The notes beneath the pieces were generated by a model, which saw nothing but the letters and a program-made list of their open reading frames with translations, searched no databases and was not told the DNA's origin. The position numbers and the translations under genes are program-made. DNA of 64,000 nucleotides from Lachancea dasiensis (taxonomy: Eukaryota; Ascomycota; Saccharomycetes; Saccharomycetales; Saccharomycetaceae): assembly GCA_900074725.1 (NCBI GenBank), contig LT598454.1:1122854-1186853 (forward strand), given 5' to 3'. Positions 1-9,187 of this stretch are shown piece by piece (positions within the stretch are counted from its first letter, which is position 1; the number at the start of each line of letters is the position of its first letter).

Positions 1-111
1 GCATAGGTCAAAGTCGTTAGGATCCTTGATGAAATCTTCCACTTTCTCCACAAATGGGGCCTCAGGAATACCACGGGAATTGGTCTTAGTAGAGTTGAAT
101 AAAGTATCCAT
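1..111 (-). CDS. PAC10: Prefoldin subunit 3, PAC10/GIM2 (5' end only, cut by window edge)
   Basis: Only the first 37 codons are present; the gene runs off the left edge. The peptide opens MDTLFNSTKTNSRGIPEAPF and continues with a VEKVEDFIKDPNDF stretch, which closely matches the N-terminus of S. cerevisiae Pac10/Gim2. That protein is an alpha-type subunit of the hexameric prefoldin chaperone, which passes nascent actin and tubulin to the CCT chaperonin in the cytosol. The start is the ATG at 111 on the minus strand. It is divergent from the ABC transporter at 306, so the two share a promoter region of about 194 bp. Confidence 0.85.
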   Translation of the reverse strand, partial: MDTLFNSTKTNSRGIPEAPFVEKVEDFIKDPNDFDLC

Positions 112-305
112 TTGACTATACTGGTAGGTTTCTTTCGTGTGTCTGCTTTTAAAAGTTGAATACAGAAGTTGACTGAAGTATAATTAAGTATTTCAAGTAC
201 TACATTTATTTAGTATACAATAAGGTACAAGTATGCCCATCTCTTAAGCGTACAGAGTACAAGACCGCTGTTAAAGCTTCTTCTTTTGCTCACATAGCCA
301 GCTTC

Positions 306-3300
306 ATGAACACTGATCTGGTTGAAAATGAGCTCTCATTTCCTTCGGCTACGAGGGTCTCTTTGAAAGTTGATAATCTCTCAGTTTTGGCATCCAACCA
401 AACAGCTCTCGTTCGCGATGTCTGCATGGAAATACCCAGTGGTTCAATTATGGCTATCATCGGAGGCTCGGGGTCTGGTAAGACTACGTTGCTGAACGCT
501 CTGGCCTCTAAAATGCCTCGCAGCTTGAAGTGTGCTGGCTCAGTTTACTTCATTCCAGAACAGCAGGAGAAAGGAAGCGAAAAGATTACAACAGCATACC
601 TTACGCAGCAGGACATACTGTCTCCAAGACTTACGTGCCGTGAAACATTGCAGTACGCATCCGATTTGAAATTAGAATTAAACAAAGAAGAAAGGCAACA
701 GCTTGTTGAAGAGTTGATTGCAGAACTAGGCTTACGAGACTGTTCCGAAACACTTGTTGGGAGTCCACATCGTCCAGGACTCTCTGGTGGTGAGAAACGA
801 AGACTGAGTATTGGCGTGCAAATGATATCGAACCCATCTTTATTGTTTCTAGACGAACCCACCACTGGGCTAGATGCATATTCAGCCTATTTGGTGATAA
901 AAACTTTGAGGAAACTTAGTCATAAAGGTGGAAGAACTTTTGTAATGAGCATACATCAGCCGCGTGCTGATATTCTTTTCCTGCTTGACCAAGTCTGCAT
1001 ATTGTCAAAGGGGCACAATGTCTACTGCGACGACGTTACCAAGATGGTGAGCTACTTCGAAAAACTTGGGTACGATGTTCCTCATCACGTTAATCCCGCG
1101 GACTACTTCATCGACATTTGTAGCGTTGATACGAGATCGCCGCTATTGATACAAAAAACAGAGGAAAGACTTCAGTCCCTCTTAGAGAACTGGAGGAACC
1201 ATCAAAAACTACTCAAAAATTCTTCAGCTGCTGGATCTATTAAGGTAAAGCCATCAAGGCCTAGAGTTTCGTTGATTAAGCAGGTTAGGGTGTTAACAAA
1301 AAGGTCTATAAAACTGAATCTGAGAGATCCAGAGACTATGCTCGTGCTGTTACTTGAGCCCATACTGATTGGTATAATCACTGGATGGATTTTCTTCAAG
1401 CCAGATAGCACTTCCCTAAAGGGCGTACGAACAATAACGGCGGCTTTATACTCCGCAGGAGCTCTACAAGGTTATTTATTTTTGTTGTTCGAAACTTATA
1501 GGCTGTGCGAGCAAGATATCAAAGTCTATGACAGAGAACGAGCTGAAGGGTGCGTGACTCCATTGTCGTTCTTAATTTCTCGGCGGATAGCCAATTTTGT
1601 TTCTGAGGACTTGGCAATTCCATTAATTTTTTCCGTTATTACCTTCTTCATGTATGGGCTCAGTTTGAACGCTAGATCATTTTTCGTTTACTTTGCGGTT
1701 GTGTTCCTTTTACACCAAACATCTGCATCGTTTGCTTTGCTATCGGTGGCTATTTCTAGGGATTTTTCACAATCGTCTTTGGTTGGTAATCTTAATTATA
1801 CTTTGCAATCGATGGCATGTGGATTCTTCGCTAATGCCAAGACGTTACCGGTTTATGTCAGGTGGACAAAATACATTACTTATCTTTGGTATGGCTTTGG
1901 TGCTTTGATGTCCAATCAGTTTACAAATTTTGCGTGTGACGTGGAAGGCCAGAATGGGTGCTTTGGGGACACGGTGCTGCAAACTCTAGGTTATCCTCGT
2001 TTTTGGAGAACTACTCCCATAATTATAGTCTTTTGCTGGTCTATCGCATTTTACTCCTGTGCTCTTCTTATTCTACAGGTGAAAAAGGTTGACGTTAGTT
2101 TGGCCAAACAAGTGATCACTAAAAAAGACTCTCATAAGAAGTCTAACAATTCTGAGACGGATTTAGAAGCAAATGCATCCACGATCTCTTCGTCTTGTGA
2201 CAATGCAATTACGATAGGTATCAAAGACATCAGTTTGACACTAAGAAAAAGGAACATTTTGGGAAGTATCAAACACACAGAAGGAAAAATCGGTGATTTG
2301 ACTTCTATCTTGAGTGAGATCAATGCTATATTTGAAGCTAATTCACTAAACGCCATTATGGGCCCTTCTGGGTCAGGCAAGTCATCTTTATTGAACCTTC
2401 TGTCAGGAAAAGTCAAGAACACATTCATGACCTCAGTTGAGATGGAAGGCTCGATCTACTTCAATGGAACCGAAGTTTCTATTCCGGTCTTCAAGGATAT
2501 TTGCTCCTTTGTACCACAAGACGATGACCATCTCTTGGCTCAGCTGACGGTTAGGGAAACACTCTCCTTTGCAGCTGAACTGAGGCTGCATGAATTAAGT
2601 GCGCCTGAGCGTGAATTGCGCGTAGAAGAAACCATAGCGGAACTTGGGCTGAAGCATTGCGAGAATACGCTGGTGGGCAATGAATTGGTAAAGGGAATCA
2701 GTGGTGGTGAAAAAAGAAGAGTCTCCATGGGAATCCATCTTCTAACGGATCCATCCATTTTGCTGCTTGATGAACCCACTTCAGGATTAGACAGCTTCAC
2801 GTCATTTAAAATCTTGGAAGTATTATCCAACATTAGCAAGAAGCCGGGAAAGACCGTCATTTTGACTATTCACCAGCCAAGGGCAGAGCTGTTCCAGCAA
2901 CTAGGGAATATACTATTGTTGGCCAAAGGTGGTCGTGTGGCTTATAACGGACCACCTTCCGCAATGGTCGACTATTTCGCCAAGCTTGGCTTTGTGTGCC
3001 CTCCACTGACTAACGTTGCAGATTACTTTTTGGACATTATCTCTGTGAATACCCAGAATGATATAAATAGATTCAATTCACGGGAGCGGGTCTCCTCTTT
3101 GCTGCTTAATTGGACGCGGGCTAGGAAGGACCTAGACAATGGGTTGAATGATTTACGTGGCGATTCTAAGCAAATCGAATTTGTGGAGAAAAACTACGTG
3201 AGGAAGGACGTCCCGTTCAGAATAGCCTACTTTGTCTGTATCAGACGTCAATTCAAAACAATTACGCGAAATATGGGCTCGCTGAGCGCTAGACTCGCAC

Positions 3301-4055
3301 AAGTTCCTGGTGTTGGCATCATCTTAGCGCTTTTCTTCGCTCCTATTAAAAAGAATTACGAGAGTGTCTCCAATCGCTTGGGAATCACTCAACAATCCAC
3401 AGCACTATACTTCACCGGCATGCTTACCAACTTAGCATGCTATCCGGGAGAGAGAAACTATTTTTATCAGGAATTTGATGATAATGTCTATGGTATTACA
3501 CCATTTCTCCTCGCTTACATGACCCTGGAATTACCAATGGCTGCATTTGCGGCCTCCATGTACGCCATTTTCACAGTGTTAGTAAGCGGGCTAAACCGTT
3601 CTGCAGGGAACTTCTTCGTCACCATGTACTGTAGCATGATAATATCGACCTGTGGAGAAGCACTTGGCATCATCACAAACACACTTTTCACAACCCCAGG
3701 CTTTGTGGTGAACATTGTATCGATTGTTCTGACCATAGGTTGTGTAATGTCAGGTCTCATGTCTCTGCAGATGTCACGAGTCTTACAGGGATTCAACTAC
3801 TTAAGTCCGTTGAATTATACCGCCATGATTATGATAAATTATGCCTTCCCTGATAGCTTACATTTAACGTGCTCGGATGGAGGAAGGAACGCAGATGGAT
3901 CGTGTATTTTTTCATCTGGAGCGGAGGTGCTGGAAAGTTACGGCTTAAAACGCAACACAAGAAACTACCTCGGAATAATTATCTGTGTTTGGTTCATTTA
4001 CAGGTTTCTGGCTTTTCTAATCTTGAAAGCTAAACTTGAATGGATTAAGTGGTAA
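306..4055 (+). CDS. Double ABCG-type ABC transporter, YOL075C-like
   Basis: This 1249-residue protein has two repeats of the ABCG (White/eye-pigment) half-transporter layout: ATP-binding domain, then membrane domain, twice. The first ATP site has Walker A GGSGSGKT (residues 53-60), signature LSGGEKRR (159-166) and Walker B FLDEPTTGLD (181-190). The second has GPSGSGKS (about 686) and DEPTSGLD (about 822). Each membrane half has about six hydrophobic segments. Length and order match S. cerevisiae YOL075C, a vacuolar or ER ABCG protein whose substrate is not established. It differs from the PDR class only in lacking the degenerate first Walker A typical of Pdr5. Both ATP sites look intact here, so two functional sites are inferred. 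Confidence 0.9.
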   Translation: MNTDLVENELSFPSATRVSLKVDNLSVLASNQTALVRDVCMEIPSGSIMAIIGGSGSGKTTLLNALASKMPRSLKCAGSVYFIPEQQEKGSEKITTAYLTQQDILSPRLTCRETLQYASDLKLELNKEERQQLVEELIAELGLRDCSETLVGSPHRPGLSGGEKRRLSIGVQMISNPSLLFLDEPTTGLDAYSAYLVIKTLRKLSHKGGRTFVMSIHQPRADILFLLDQVCILSKGHNVYCDDVTKMVSYFEKLGYDVPHHVNPADYFIDICSVDTRSPLLIQKTEERLQSLLENWRNHQKLLKNSSAAGSIKVKPSRPRVSLIKQVRVLTKRSIKLNLRDPETMLVLLLEPILIGIITGWIFFKPDSTSLKGVRTITAALYSAGALQGYLFLLFETYRLCEQDIKVYDRERAEGCVTPLSFLISRRIANFVSEDLAIPLIFSVITFFMYGLSLNARSFFVYFAVVFLLHQTSASFALLSVAISRDFSQSSLVGNLNYTLQSMACGFFANAKTLPVYVRWTKYITYLWYGFGALMSNQFTNFACDVEGQNGCFGDTVLQTLGYPRFWRTTPIIIVFCWSIAFYSCALLILQVKKVDVSLAKQVITKKDSHKKSNNSETDLEANASTISSSCDNAITIGIKDISLTLRKRNILGSIKHTEGKIGDLTSILSEINAIFEANSLNAIMGPSGSGKSSLLNLLSGKVKNTFMTSVEMEGSIYFNGTEVSIPVFKDICSFVPQDDDHLLAQLTVRETLSFAAELRLHELSAPERELRVEETIAELGLKHCENTLVGNELVKGISGGEKRRVSMGIHLLTDPSILLLDEPTSGLDSFTSFKILEVLSNISKKPGKTVILTIHQPRAELFQQLGNILLLAKGGRVAYNGPPSAMVDYFAKLGFVCPPLTNVADYFLDIISVNTQNDINRFNSRERVSSLLLNWTRARKDLDNGLNDLRGDSKQIEFVEKNYVRKDVPFRIAYFVCIRRQFKTITRNMGSLSARLAQVPGVGIILALFFAPIKKNYESVSNRLGITQQSTALYFTGMLTNLACYPGERNYFYQEFDDNVYGITPFLLAYMTLELPMAAFAASMYAIFTVLVSGLNRSAGNFFVTMYCSMIISTCGEALGIITNTLFTTPGFVVNIVSIVLTIGCVMSGLMSLQMSRVLQGFNYLSPLNYTAMIMINYAFPDSLHLTCSDGGRNADGSCIFSSGAEVLESYGLKRNTRNYLGIIICVWFIYRFLAFLILKAKLEWIKW

Positions 4056-4448
4056 ACTGTTGACACGGGCGTCAGTGATAGGGCTTCATTATGCGTGAGC
4101 GAGGAAAAGCCATTTTAAGGCACAATTTCGATGCATTCGTAGCTGTGCCCTCTAGCTGGGCCACCTTAAGTCCACTTTTGGACTTCTAGCAAACGCCATC
4201 ATATGACCGATCCATCAAACTAGAACAGCTCCAGTAAAATCCAAATGAAACGGAGGAGTATTTCGGAGGTTTCCCGTTCCGGATTTGCCGGATAAGCGGT
4301 CATCGTTGATTAAGAGCCCTGTCATCAGTTGCCAGTGTACATCATTATAAACGTAAGGCTCGAGTTTGCTGACCCTTTAGTTTACATATTTAATGTGTCA
4401 GTGCACTCTGGGGTATGTTCAGTCTTGATCACTGCTTCAAGGGCACAA
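4056..4448. other. Intergenic region, ABC transporter to YBR137W-like gene
   Basis: This 393-bp stretch holds the transporter 3' end and the promoter of the next gene. A perfect 7-bp stem with a 4-base loop lies at 4168-4185 (AAGTCCA, CTTT, TGGACTT). It could be a weak RNA hairpin near the transporter 3' end. No RNA gene or other element is evident. Confidence 0.5.
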
Positions 4449-5006
4449 ATGTTTACTTTAAGCCAAGAACTTGTCAAATCACTCCCTAAAAAATCTCTAG
4501 ACGAATTGAAGTCGTTTGAACAGCAGAGCTGTCTTCCTACATTCGATTACAATACTGCATTCAATTTAGGGTGCCAGTTAAGGCAATGGGGCGTCGAGAA
4601 TTTTCCCACGAAAGCGATGGTAATTGACATCTCACTCCCATCGGGTCAGTGTGTTTTCCATACAACCACCAACTCTGGGACGGCCCTTGATAACGACATC
4701 TGGGTGGCAAGAAAGAAGAAGACTGTGGTGAGATTTGGATGCTCAAGCTATTTTATGGGTCAAAAGCTCAAGTCTAAGAAGCTGGATAGGGTGGAAGATG
4801 CATTTTACATTGATTCTAAGGAGTATGCTGTCCATGGCGGTTCAATTCCTGTATTTGTACAAGGAATCGACTCGGCTGTGGCCATTTTGACCGTCAGTGG
4901 ACTGAAACAAGAAGAAGACCACGCCTTTGCGGTCTCTGCGATCATCGAGTATGCGCAACAACTCAAAAGTGCAGAAATGGAGGATTCTAACTTAGATTTA
5001 GATTAA
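4449..5006 (+). CDS. GlcG/HbpS (heme-degrading domain) family protein, YBR137W-like
   Basis: This 185-residue soluble protein resembles S. cerevisiae YBR137W (about 179 residues), of the GlcG/HbpS/UPF0303 fold. Recognisable segments are GCQLRQWGVENFP near residue 50, RFGCSSYFMGQKL near 105 and the C-terminal EEDHAFAVSAIIEYAQQL. YBR137W is cytoplasmic and has been linked to the Get4-Get5/Sgt2 tail-anchored protein pathway; its biochemical activity is unknown. The open frame extends upstream to 4329 but with no ATG there. The first in-frame ATG at 4449 gives the family length. Its neighbour resembles YBR138C, the same neighbour as in S. cerevisiae. Confidence 0.8.
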   Translation: MFTLSQELVKSLPKKSLDELKSFEQQSCLPTFDYNTAFNLGCQLRQWGVENFPTKAMVIDISLPSGQCVFHTTTNSGTALDNDIWVARKKKTVVRFGCSSYFMGQKLKSKKLDRVEDAFYIDSKEYAVHGGSIPVFVQGIDSAVAILTVSGLKQEEDHAFAVSAIIEYAQQLKSAEMEDSNLDLD

Positions 5007-5078
5007 CCCACGCGATTTCTTCATAGTTACATCCACGCCTCGTGGACATTTCAAATAAAAACCTATCTAATGTATGTT

Positions 5079-6404
5079 CTATGCATATCCTCTGCCAGGA
5101 TGAAACTGAGGCAATAGTCCACTTACCCGCCATTTCCACCTAAGCTTCTTCTTGGCTTCGAGGAACCATATCATGGTTTTCGAGTCCACGGTGTTATTGG
5201 TAGCTTCTGTTTCACTTTGTAATTGTAATTGTAAATGCAGTCTGTTTATGAGGTGAGGTGAGAATTGATTGCTCGTCTTATGCCTCTTGGCCGGAACGAC
5301 CACCTGTTCTGTTTCCTCCATTAAATCCTCGCTCTCTATGCTCATATTTCGCGAATCCACAGATTCCGAAATGGTGTCAGTTGAAGTCTCAAACTCGTAG
5401 TCCTCTAAAAGTTTTGCCGTCTCTTCGTATTTGCGGGTGCAACTAGAGCACACAATTTCTCGAAAATGGCGACCTTCTAGTAGCGAGCTGATTTCGTAAA
5501 GCGGTTTTTCGCAGATAACGCAGCCCCTGATCTTATGCTCCAGATTAAGCGTTTGGAGATATTCGTCACGGTCGTCTTTATGCTTGATAACATCCCCCAA
5601 TATATGCTCCATGTTTGTTACCACAGTGTTGTCTGATTTAGTGGAGTACCCATCACCCTGCAACCGGCAGGGAGCCTCGTCAATCATTCCCATGTTTGCG
5701 AATGAGTCGTCGTCCTTAATGTGCGGTGTTAATGTAAGTGAAGAGGTTGTCGAGAGTGTACGATGGGTTTTGAGTTTGAGTGGAAGCCTGGATGACTGGT
5801 TCTTGGTAACTTTACTTTTCAAATCAGAGATGGAAACTCTGCTCCGGGCAAATTTGAGCCTTTTGGGATCTTCAGGAATATAGTCTTCTACCAAAACTAT
5901 CGGTTGGCAGCTATTGTGGTCTCCATTATTATGTCTCGGATCCACACTGAATCGCCTGTTATCAGCATGAATGCGAATTTGTACTTCGTTAGTGGTATTT
6001 GTGGGTATTTTGTGATGCAGGTTTTCTTCGATTGGGGGAGGAATAGGGAAACTGGTAAACTTGTTTTCGTCGAGCAAATCTAGTTTGGTAGTGCTTTCGT
6101 GCAAGGCAGAGCGTAGTCTGGGTTTGGCTCCACTTAAGTTATTTCTTGTAACGCGACGCTTTCTCAGCAGTTTTCTAGCTGGGTCTTCAACGGTGTCGCC
6201 CAAATTAGGTTTCGAGGGCGTACTATTGCTGTCAAACTGAAATTCTCTTTGGACTGTTTGCCATTTCATAGGTGTATTACCAGGGAGTGGTGCAAACGAA
6301 GCATCTGCATGGCTCTTGTTGACAAACAGTACTGAAGAGGAGCTTCTGTTATCTTGTGAGAAAAACGACAGCGACGAAGGCGAGGAAATACCGTCGTGCT
6401 CCAT
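5079..6404 (-). CDS. Uncharacterised protein with Cys4 motif, probable YBR138C counterpart
   Basis: This 441-residue, Ser/Thr-rich and basic protein is predicted to be mostly disordered. The one ordered-looking element is a Cys4 motif at about residues 296-324: CVIC, 23 residues, then CSSC followed by TRKYEE. That spacing is like a small zinc ribbon. Several S/T-P sites (for example SNSTPSKP near residue 56) could be cyclin-dependent kinase targets. I do not recognise the family with certainty. Position next to the YBR137W-like gene in convergent orientation fits S. cerevisiae YBR138C (HDR1), a protein of unknown molecular function reported as a possible Cdc28 substrate. The assignment rests on synteny more than sequence. 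The start is the ATG at 6404. Confidence 0.6.
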   Translation of the reverse strand: MEHDGISSPSSLSFFSQDNRSSSSVLFVNKSHADASFAPLPGNTPMKWQTVQREFQFDSNSTPSKPNLGDTVEDPARKLLRKRRVTRNNLSGAKPRLRSALHESTTKLDLLDENKFTSFPIPPPIEENLHHKIPTNTTNEVQIRIHADNRRFSVDPRHNNGDHNSCQPIVLVEDYIPEDPKRLKFARSRVSISDLKSKVTKNQSSRLPLKLKTHRTLSTTSSLTLTPHIKDDDSFANMGMIDEAPCRLQGDGYSTKSDNTVVTNMEHILGDVIKHKDDRDEYLQTLNLEHKIRGCVICEKPLYEISSLLEGRHFREIVCSSCTRKYEETAKLLEDYEFETSTDTISESVDSRNMSIESEDLMEETEQVVVPAKRHKTSNQFSPHLINRLHLQLQLQSETEATNNTVDSKTMIWFLEAKKKLRWKWRVSGLLPQFHPGRGYA

Positions 6405-7152
6405 GGATGGATATCTGGTCGTGAAGGAAGCAGAGCAGGAGCTACACTACCACTGCACTAGGCTTTCCCGAGGGTATCTTGCAAATGGTTTGACTTACTT
6501 TGACTTTGAAATTTCATATCTATTCTTTATCCTTGAGCCACTGGCCCATTCATGTTTTTGTTTATAGATTTCCCATTGCGGAAGTGGAACCCAGCGACAC
6601 ATTCATGCACGATGTGATGATCGTTCAGAGGGTACTACCCGAAGACTTATAGGCATTCAATTCTCCAATAGTCTAGCAGACCGCTTTCTGGGGGCCCACA
6701 GCATAAGTTCTTCTATTTAGCTACATCACTAAACTGGTAGTCATTTCCCCGCCAAAATTTGACGTGGTATACTGTGTTTCGCTCCTCCAAGGCAACATCA
6801 CCTTAGCAATATTCAAAAAGTAGCAACCCTATTATAAGAAGTCGAGTGCATCAAATGTAGACTGCTCTCGGCCAACTGTTGTAAATCCCAAAGTTTCCGG
6901 AGTTTGACTACTAATAAACAGTTTCAGAGCCCGACTTTCGTCACAAGTGCTATCAACACTTTATGCCTAAGCCCTGATGGAACATGAGCCCATATGCATA
7001 CCATTATATATATATATTATATATATAGATGAAGTAAAGAGATTGGAAGGTGAAATTAAGTTTAAGCTCGCCACAACTCACTAATACAAGCGTACTGCTA
7101 ATTAGGAATATCGTTAAATCTCGTTTGACATAGTCAAAACCTGGAAACAATC
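6405..7152. other. Intergenic region upstream of two divergent genes
   Basis: This 748-bp interval lies between the starts of the Cys4-motif gene (minus) and the CYSTM gene (plus). It contains a TA microsatellite at 7004-7027 in the proximal CYSTM promoter, which could serve as a TATA element. A GTGATGA motif near 6609 has no matching downstream CTGA at snoRNA spacing. No other feature is seen. Confidence 0.5.
7004..7027. repeat. TA dinucleotide microsatellite
   Basis: A near-perfect self-complementary run of alternating T and A lies about 125 bp before the CYSTM start codon. It is likely length-variable between strains and may act as a TATA-type promoter element. Confidence 0.7.
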
Positions 7153-7768
7153 ATGTCAGCAGCCGAATACTACAACGGAAGTTCTAACACCAACAAACAA
7201 CAAGTAAGTTACAATATGCTTCATGGAGGTGCGACTTGGGGTCACTAAGCTGGTAACTTGTCATAATATGTTCGTGTGTCTAAGGATGTGTTTTTTTTTA
7301 ATTGTTGTCAAAACAGCAGCTACTATGAACTACATTCTTAGTCCAAATATCAGCACTAACGTGATTATGTCTGTCATTTTGAGCTTTGGGGCCTAAGTTC
7401 GCTTCCAATCATGAATATGTCCACCATTACTCACATTCTTCTTTTCTTAGTACTCGAGTCCCATGGGCCCTCCACCAGGTCACCAAACCGACAACAGGGG
7501 CGTCTTCAGCTCCCACCAGCAGCAGCCTCCTCAGCAGGCATACTACGGTCACCAACAACAGCAATATTATGCCAACGCTCCGCCAAACTATAATCAACAG
7601 CAACACTTTCAACAGCCTGGTTACTACCAGCAGCAGCAGCCTGGCTACTACAACCAACAGCAACCAGTCTACGTTCAGCAGAGGCCCGCTACCCACAACA
7701 ACAGCGATTGTTTAACGGCATGTTTAGCTGGTATGTGTCTGTGCTGCACCTTAGACTTGCTATTTTGA
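7153..7768 (+). CDS. CYSTM-family tail-anchored membrane protein, YDL012C/YBR016W-like (spliced)
   Basis: Two exons, 7153-7203 and 7451-7768, give 122 residues. Exon 1 encodes 17 residues opening MSAAEYYNGSS. The donor is GTAAGT at 7204 and the acceptor a pyrimidine-rich TTTCTTAG ending at 7450. Possible branch points are CACTAAC (7354-7360) and TACTCAC (7428-7434). The protein is proline, glutamine and tyrosine-rich and ends in the Cys-rich membrane tail CLTACLAGMCLCCTLDLLF, diagnostic of the CYSTM family. The S. cerevisiae duplicates YDL012C and YBR016W are plasma-membrane tail-anchored proteins of poorly known role; YDL012C also has an intron. Neighbouring SLX5 and NOP1 agree with the YDL012C location. 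Confidence 0.9.
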
Positions 7769-7895
7769 ATCACAAGTGCAAGACTCATATAATACTTAAT
7801 AATACATAATCCCACTTGCCAAAACCTGCATATAAGTCTACCCGCTTAGAGAAATTCATTCATTTCTCTACTTCTTTGTACCAAGGCATTTGAAA

Positions 7896-9023
7896 CTAAA
7901 ATCTTTCGATCTCTTCGTCGATAGTATTGATGAGGCGCTCATGTTCCTCTTTCTTGTCCGATAGTAAAAATTTTGGCAGATACTGGCTAGGTATTTCAAT
8001 CGCATCATTGAATACCAACGTGCCAAAAGCCAGCAAAATGAAACCGGTCAGTTGCATAAATTTGAAAGGCTCCCAGCCTAAAGTTAAAGATACTAGCCAT
8101 ACCAGCATAGTCCTACAGGTATCGATGGTGCTTCTGGAAGTAGCACTTACATTTTTGGTAATGGAGATTCCAAAGTAGTTGAAGGCCGCAATGGAAATCA
8201 TGATGGCCAAGGACGATAACAAAATTTTTTTTTCTGAAAACATGTCAATAAGAGCCTGCCTTAGGTTGAGACCAGACTCAATATCATTGTGGCCGACCAC
8301 AATGTGACCAATAACTAGCAAGCCCGTAGTAATTACAGTGCCAAATAGACCTTCGAATCCAACAAGTCTTATAGGGGAAACGCTCCAACGCGACATTATG
8401 TGCTCTTCGGCTATAAACTGCATGGCCATAAACCCCAGTCCCATAACTATCAGCGAAATACCCAATATTAGAGACTCTGCATCATCAACGTAATGCTCCG
8501 GATCTATGAAATTTACTGCTTCTTGGCCGCTGTACCCAACAATAGCCACACCCATAACAATCACAGCAAGCGAGGCCCACTCTAGACGGCTAACTTTACG
8601 TTTCAAAAAAACGACACTGAAGAGTGCAACGAAGAATACAATGCCACCTCTGGTCATCTGATAAATGGATACTGGGGTCAAAATTAATGCAAGATTCATA
8701 AATGTACTGGCAATGATGTCGCAAATCGCTGGGATAGACAATATAAGATGCTGCCTTCCATTAATCATGGGCTTGCTTCCAACCGTTGGATCTAGAGGAG
8801 TACTGCTCTGACTTTGGTACCGCACAGCCAGTAAAACTGTCATTTCGCCGAGAAACATCTGCAGCGTTTGCAGTACTGGCTGATTGAAAAACACTGGTGA
8901 GAGTGTGTCGCAGTTCCTGACACATTGATTATCCTGATACTTAGTAAATAGCGAATTGATTGCCCCTGTCACTACCAGGCCCACGCACAAAAATGAAATG
9001 TATACGGCTCTACCATCTTTCAT
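7896..9023 (-). CDS. SLC35F6-like drug/metabolite-superfamily membrane transporter
   Basis: This 375-residue integral membrane protein has about ten hydrophobic segments and the EamA-type two-repeat layout of nucleotide-sugar and metabolite transporters. Recognisable stretches are ICDIIASTFMNLALILTP (about 103-120), SIYQMTRGGIVFFVALFS (about 123-140), and the second-repeat SRSTIDTCRTMLVWLVSL. These resemble the SLC35F6 (TANGO9/ANT2-binding) branch found in animals and many fungi, whose substrate is not well established. I recall no close S. cerevisiae counterpart, though this needs a search. The gene sits between the YDL012C-like gene and SLX5, which are neighbours in S. cerevisiae. It is therefore either a gain here or, more simply, a loss there. 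Confidence 0.75.
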   Translation of the reverse strand: MKDGRAVYISFLCVGLVVTGAINSLFTKYQDNQCVRNCDTLSPVFFNQPVLQTLQMFLGEMTVLLAVRYQSQSSTPLDPTVGSKPMINGRQHLILSIPAICDIIASTFMNLALILTPVSIYQMTRGGIVFFVALFSVVFLKRKVSRLEWASLAVIVMGVAIVGYSGQEAVNFIDPEHYVDDAESLILGISLIVMGLGFMAMQFIAEEHIMSRWSVSPIRLVGFEGLFGTVITTGLLVIGHIVVGHNDIESGLNLRQALIDMFSEKKILLSSLAIMISIAAFNYFGISITKNVSATSRSTIDTCRTMLVWLVSLTLGWEPFKFMQLTGFILLAFGTLVFNDAIEIPSQYLPKFLLSDKKEEHERLINTIDEEIERF

Positions 9024-9187
9024 CTGTTCGGGTAGTTGGCTTTTTTTTATATCAGCTTTGAATTAACCTGAAGGATTTCAGGTTGTATAATTAATCAACT
9101 GGGGAATGGTCAACCGCCACTTTCAAAAATATTCATGGTCAAGTAGTACGGCGAGCACATGCAAATTAACATTGGCTCACTCACTCT

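Noticed and set aside
6605-6700. GTGATGA near 6609 as a snoRNA C box
   Set aside because: No CTGA D box at suitable distance and no closing stem.
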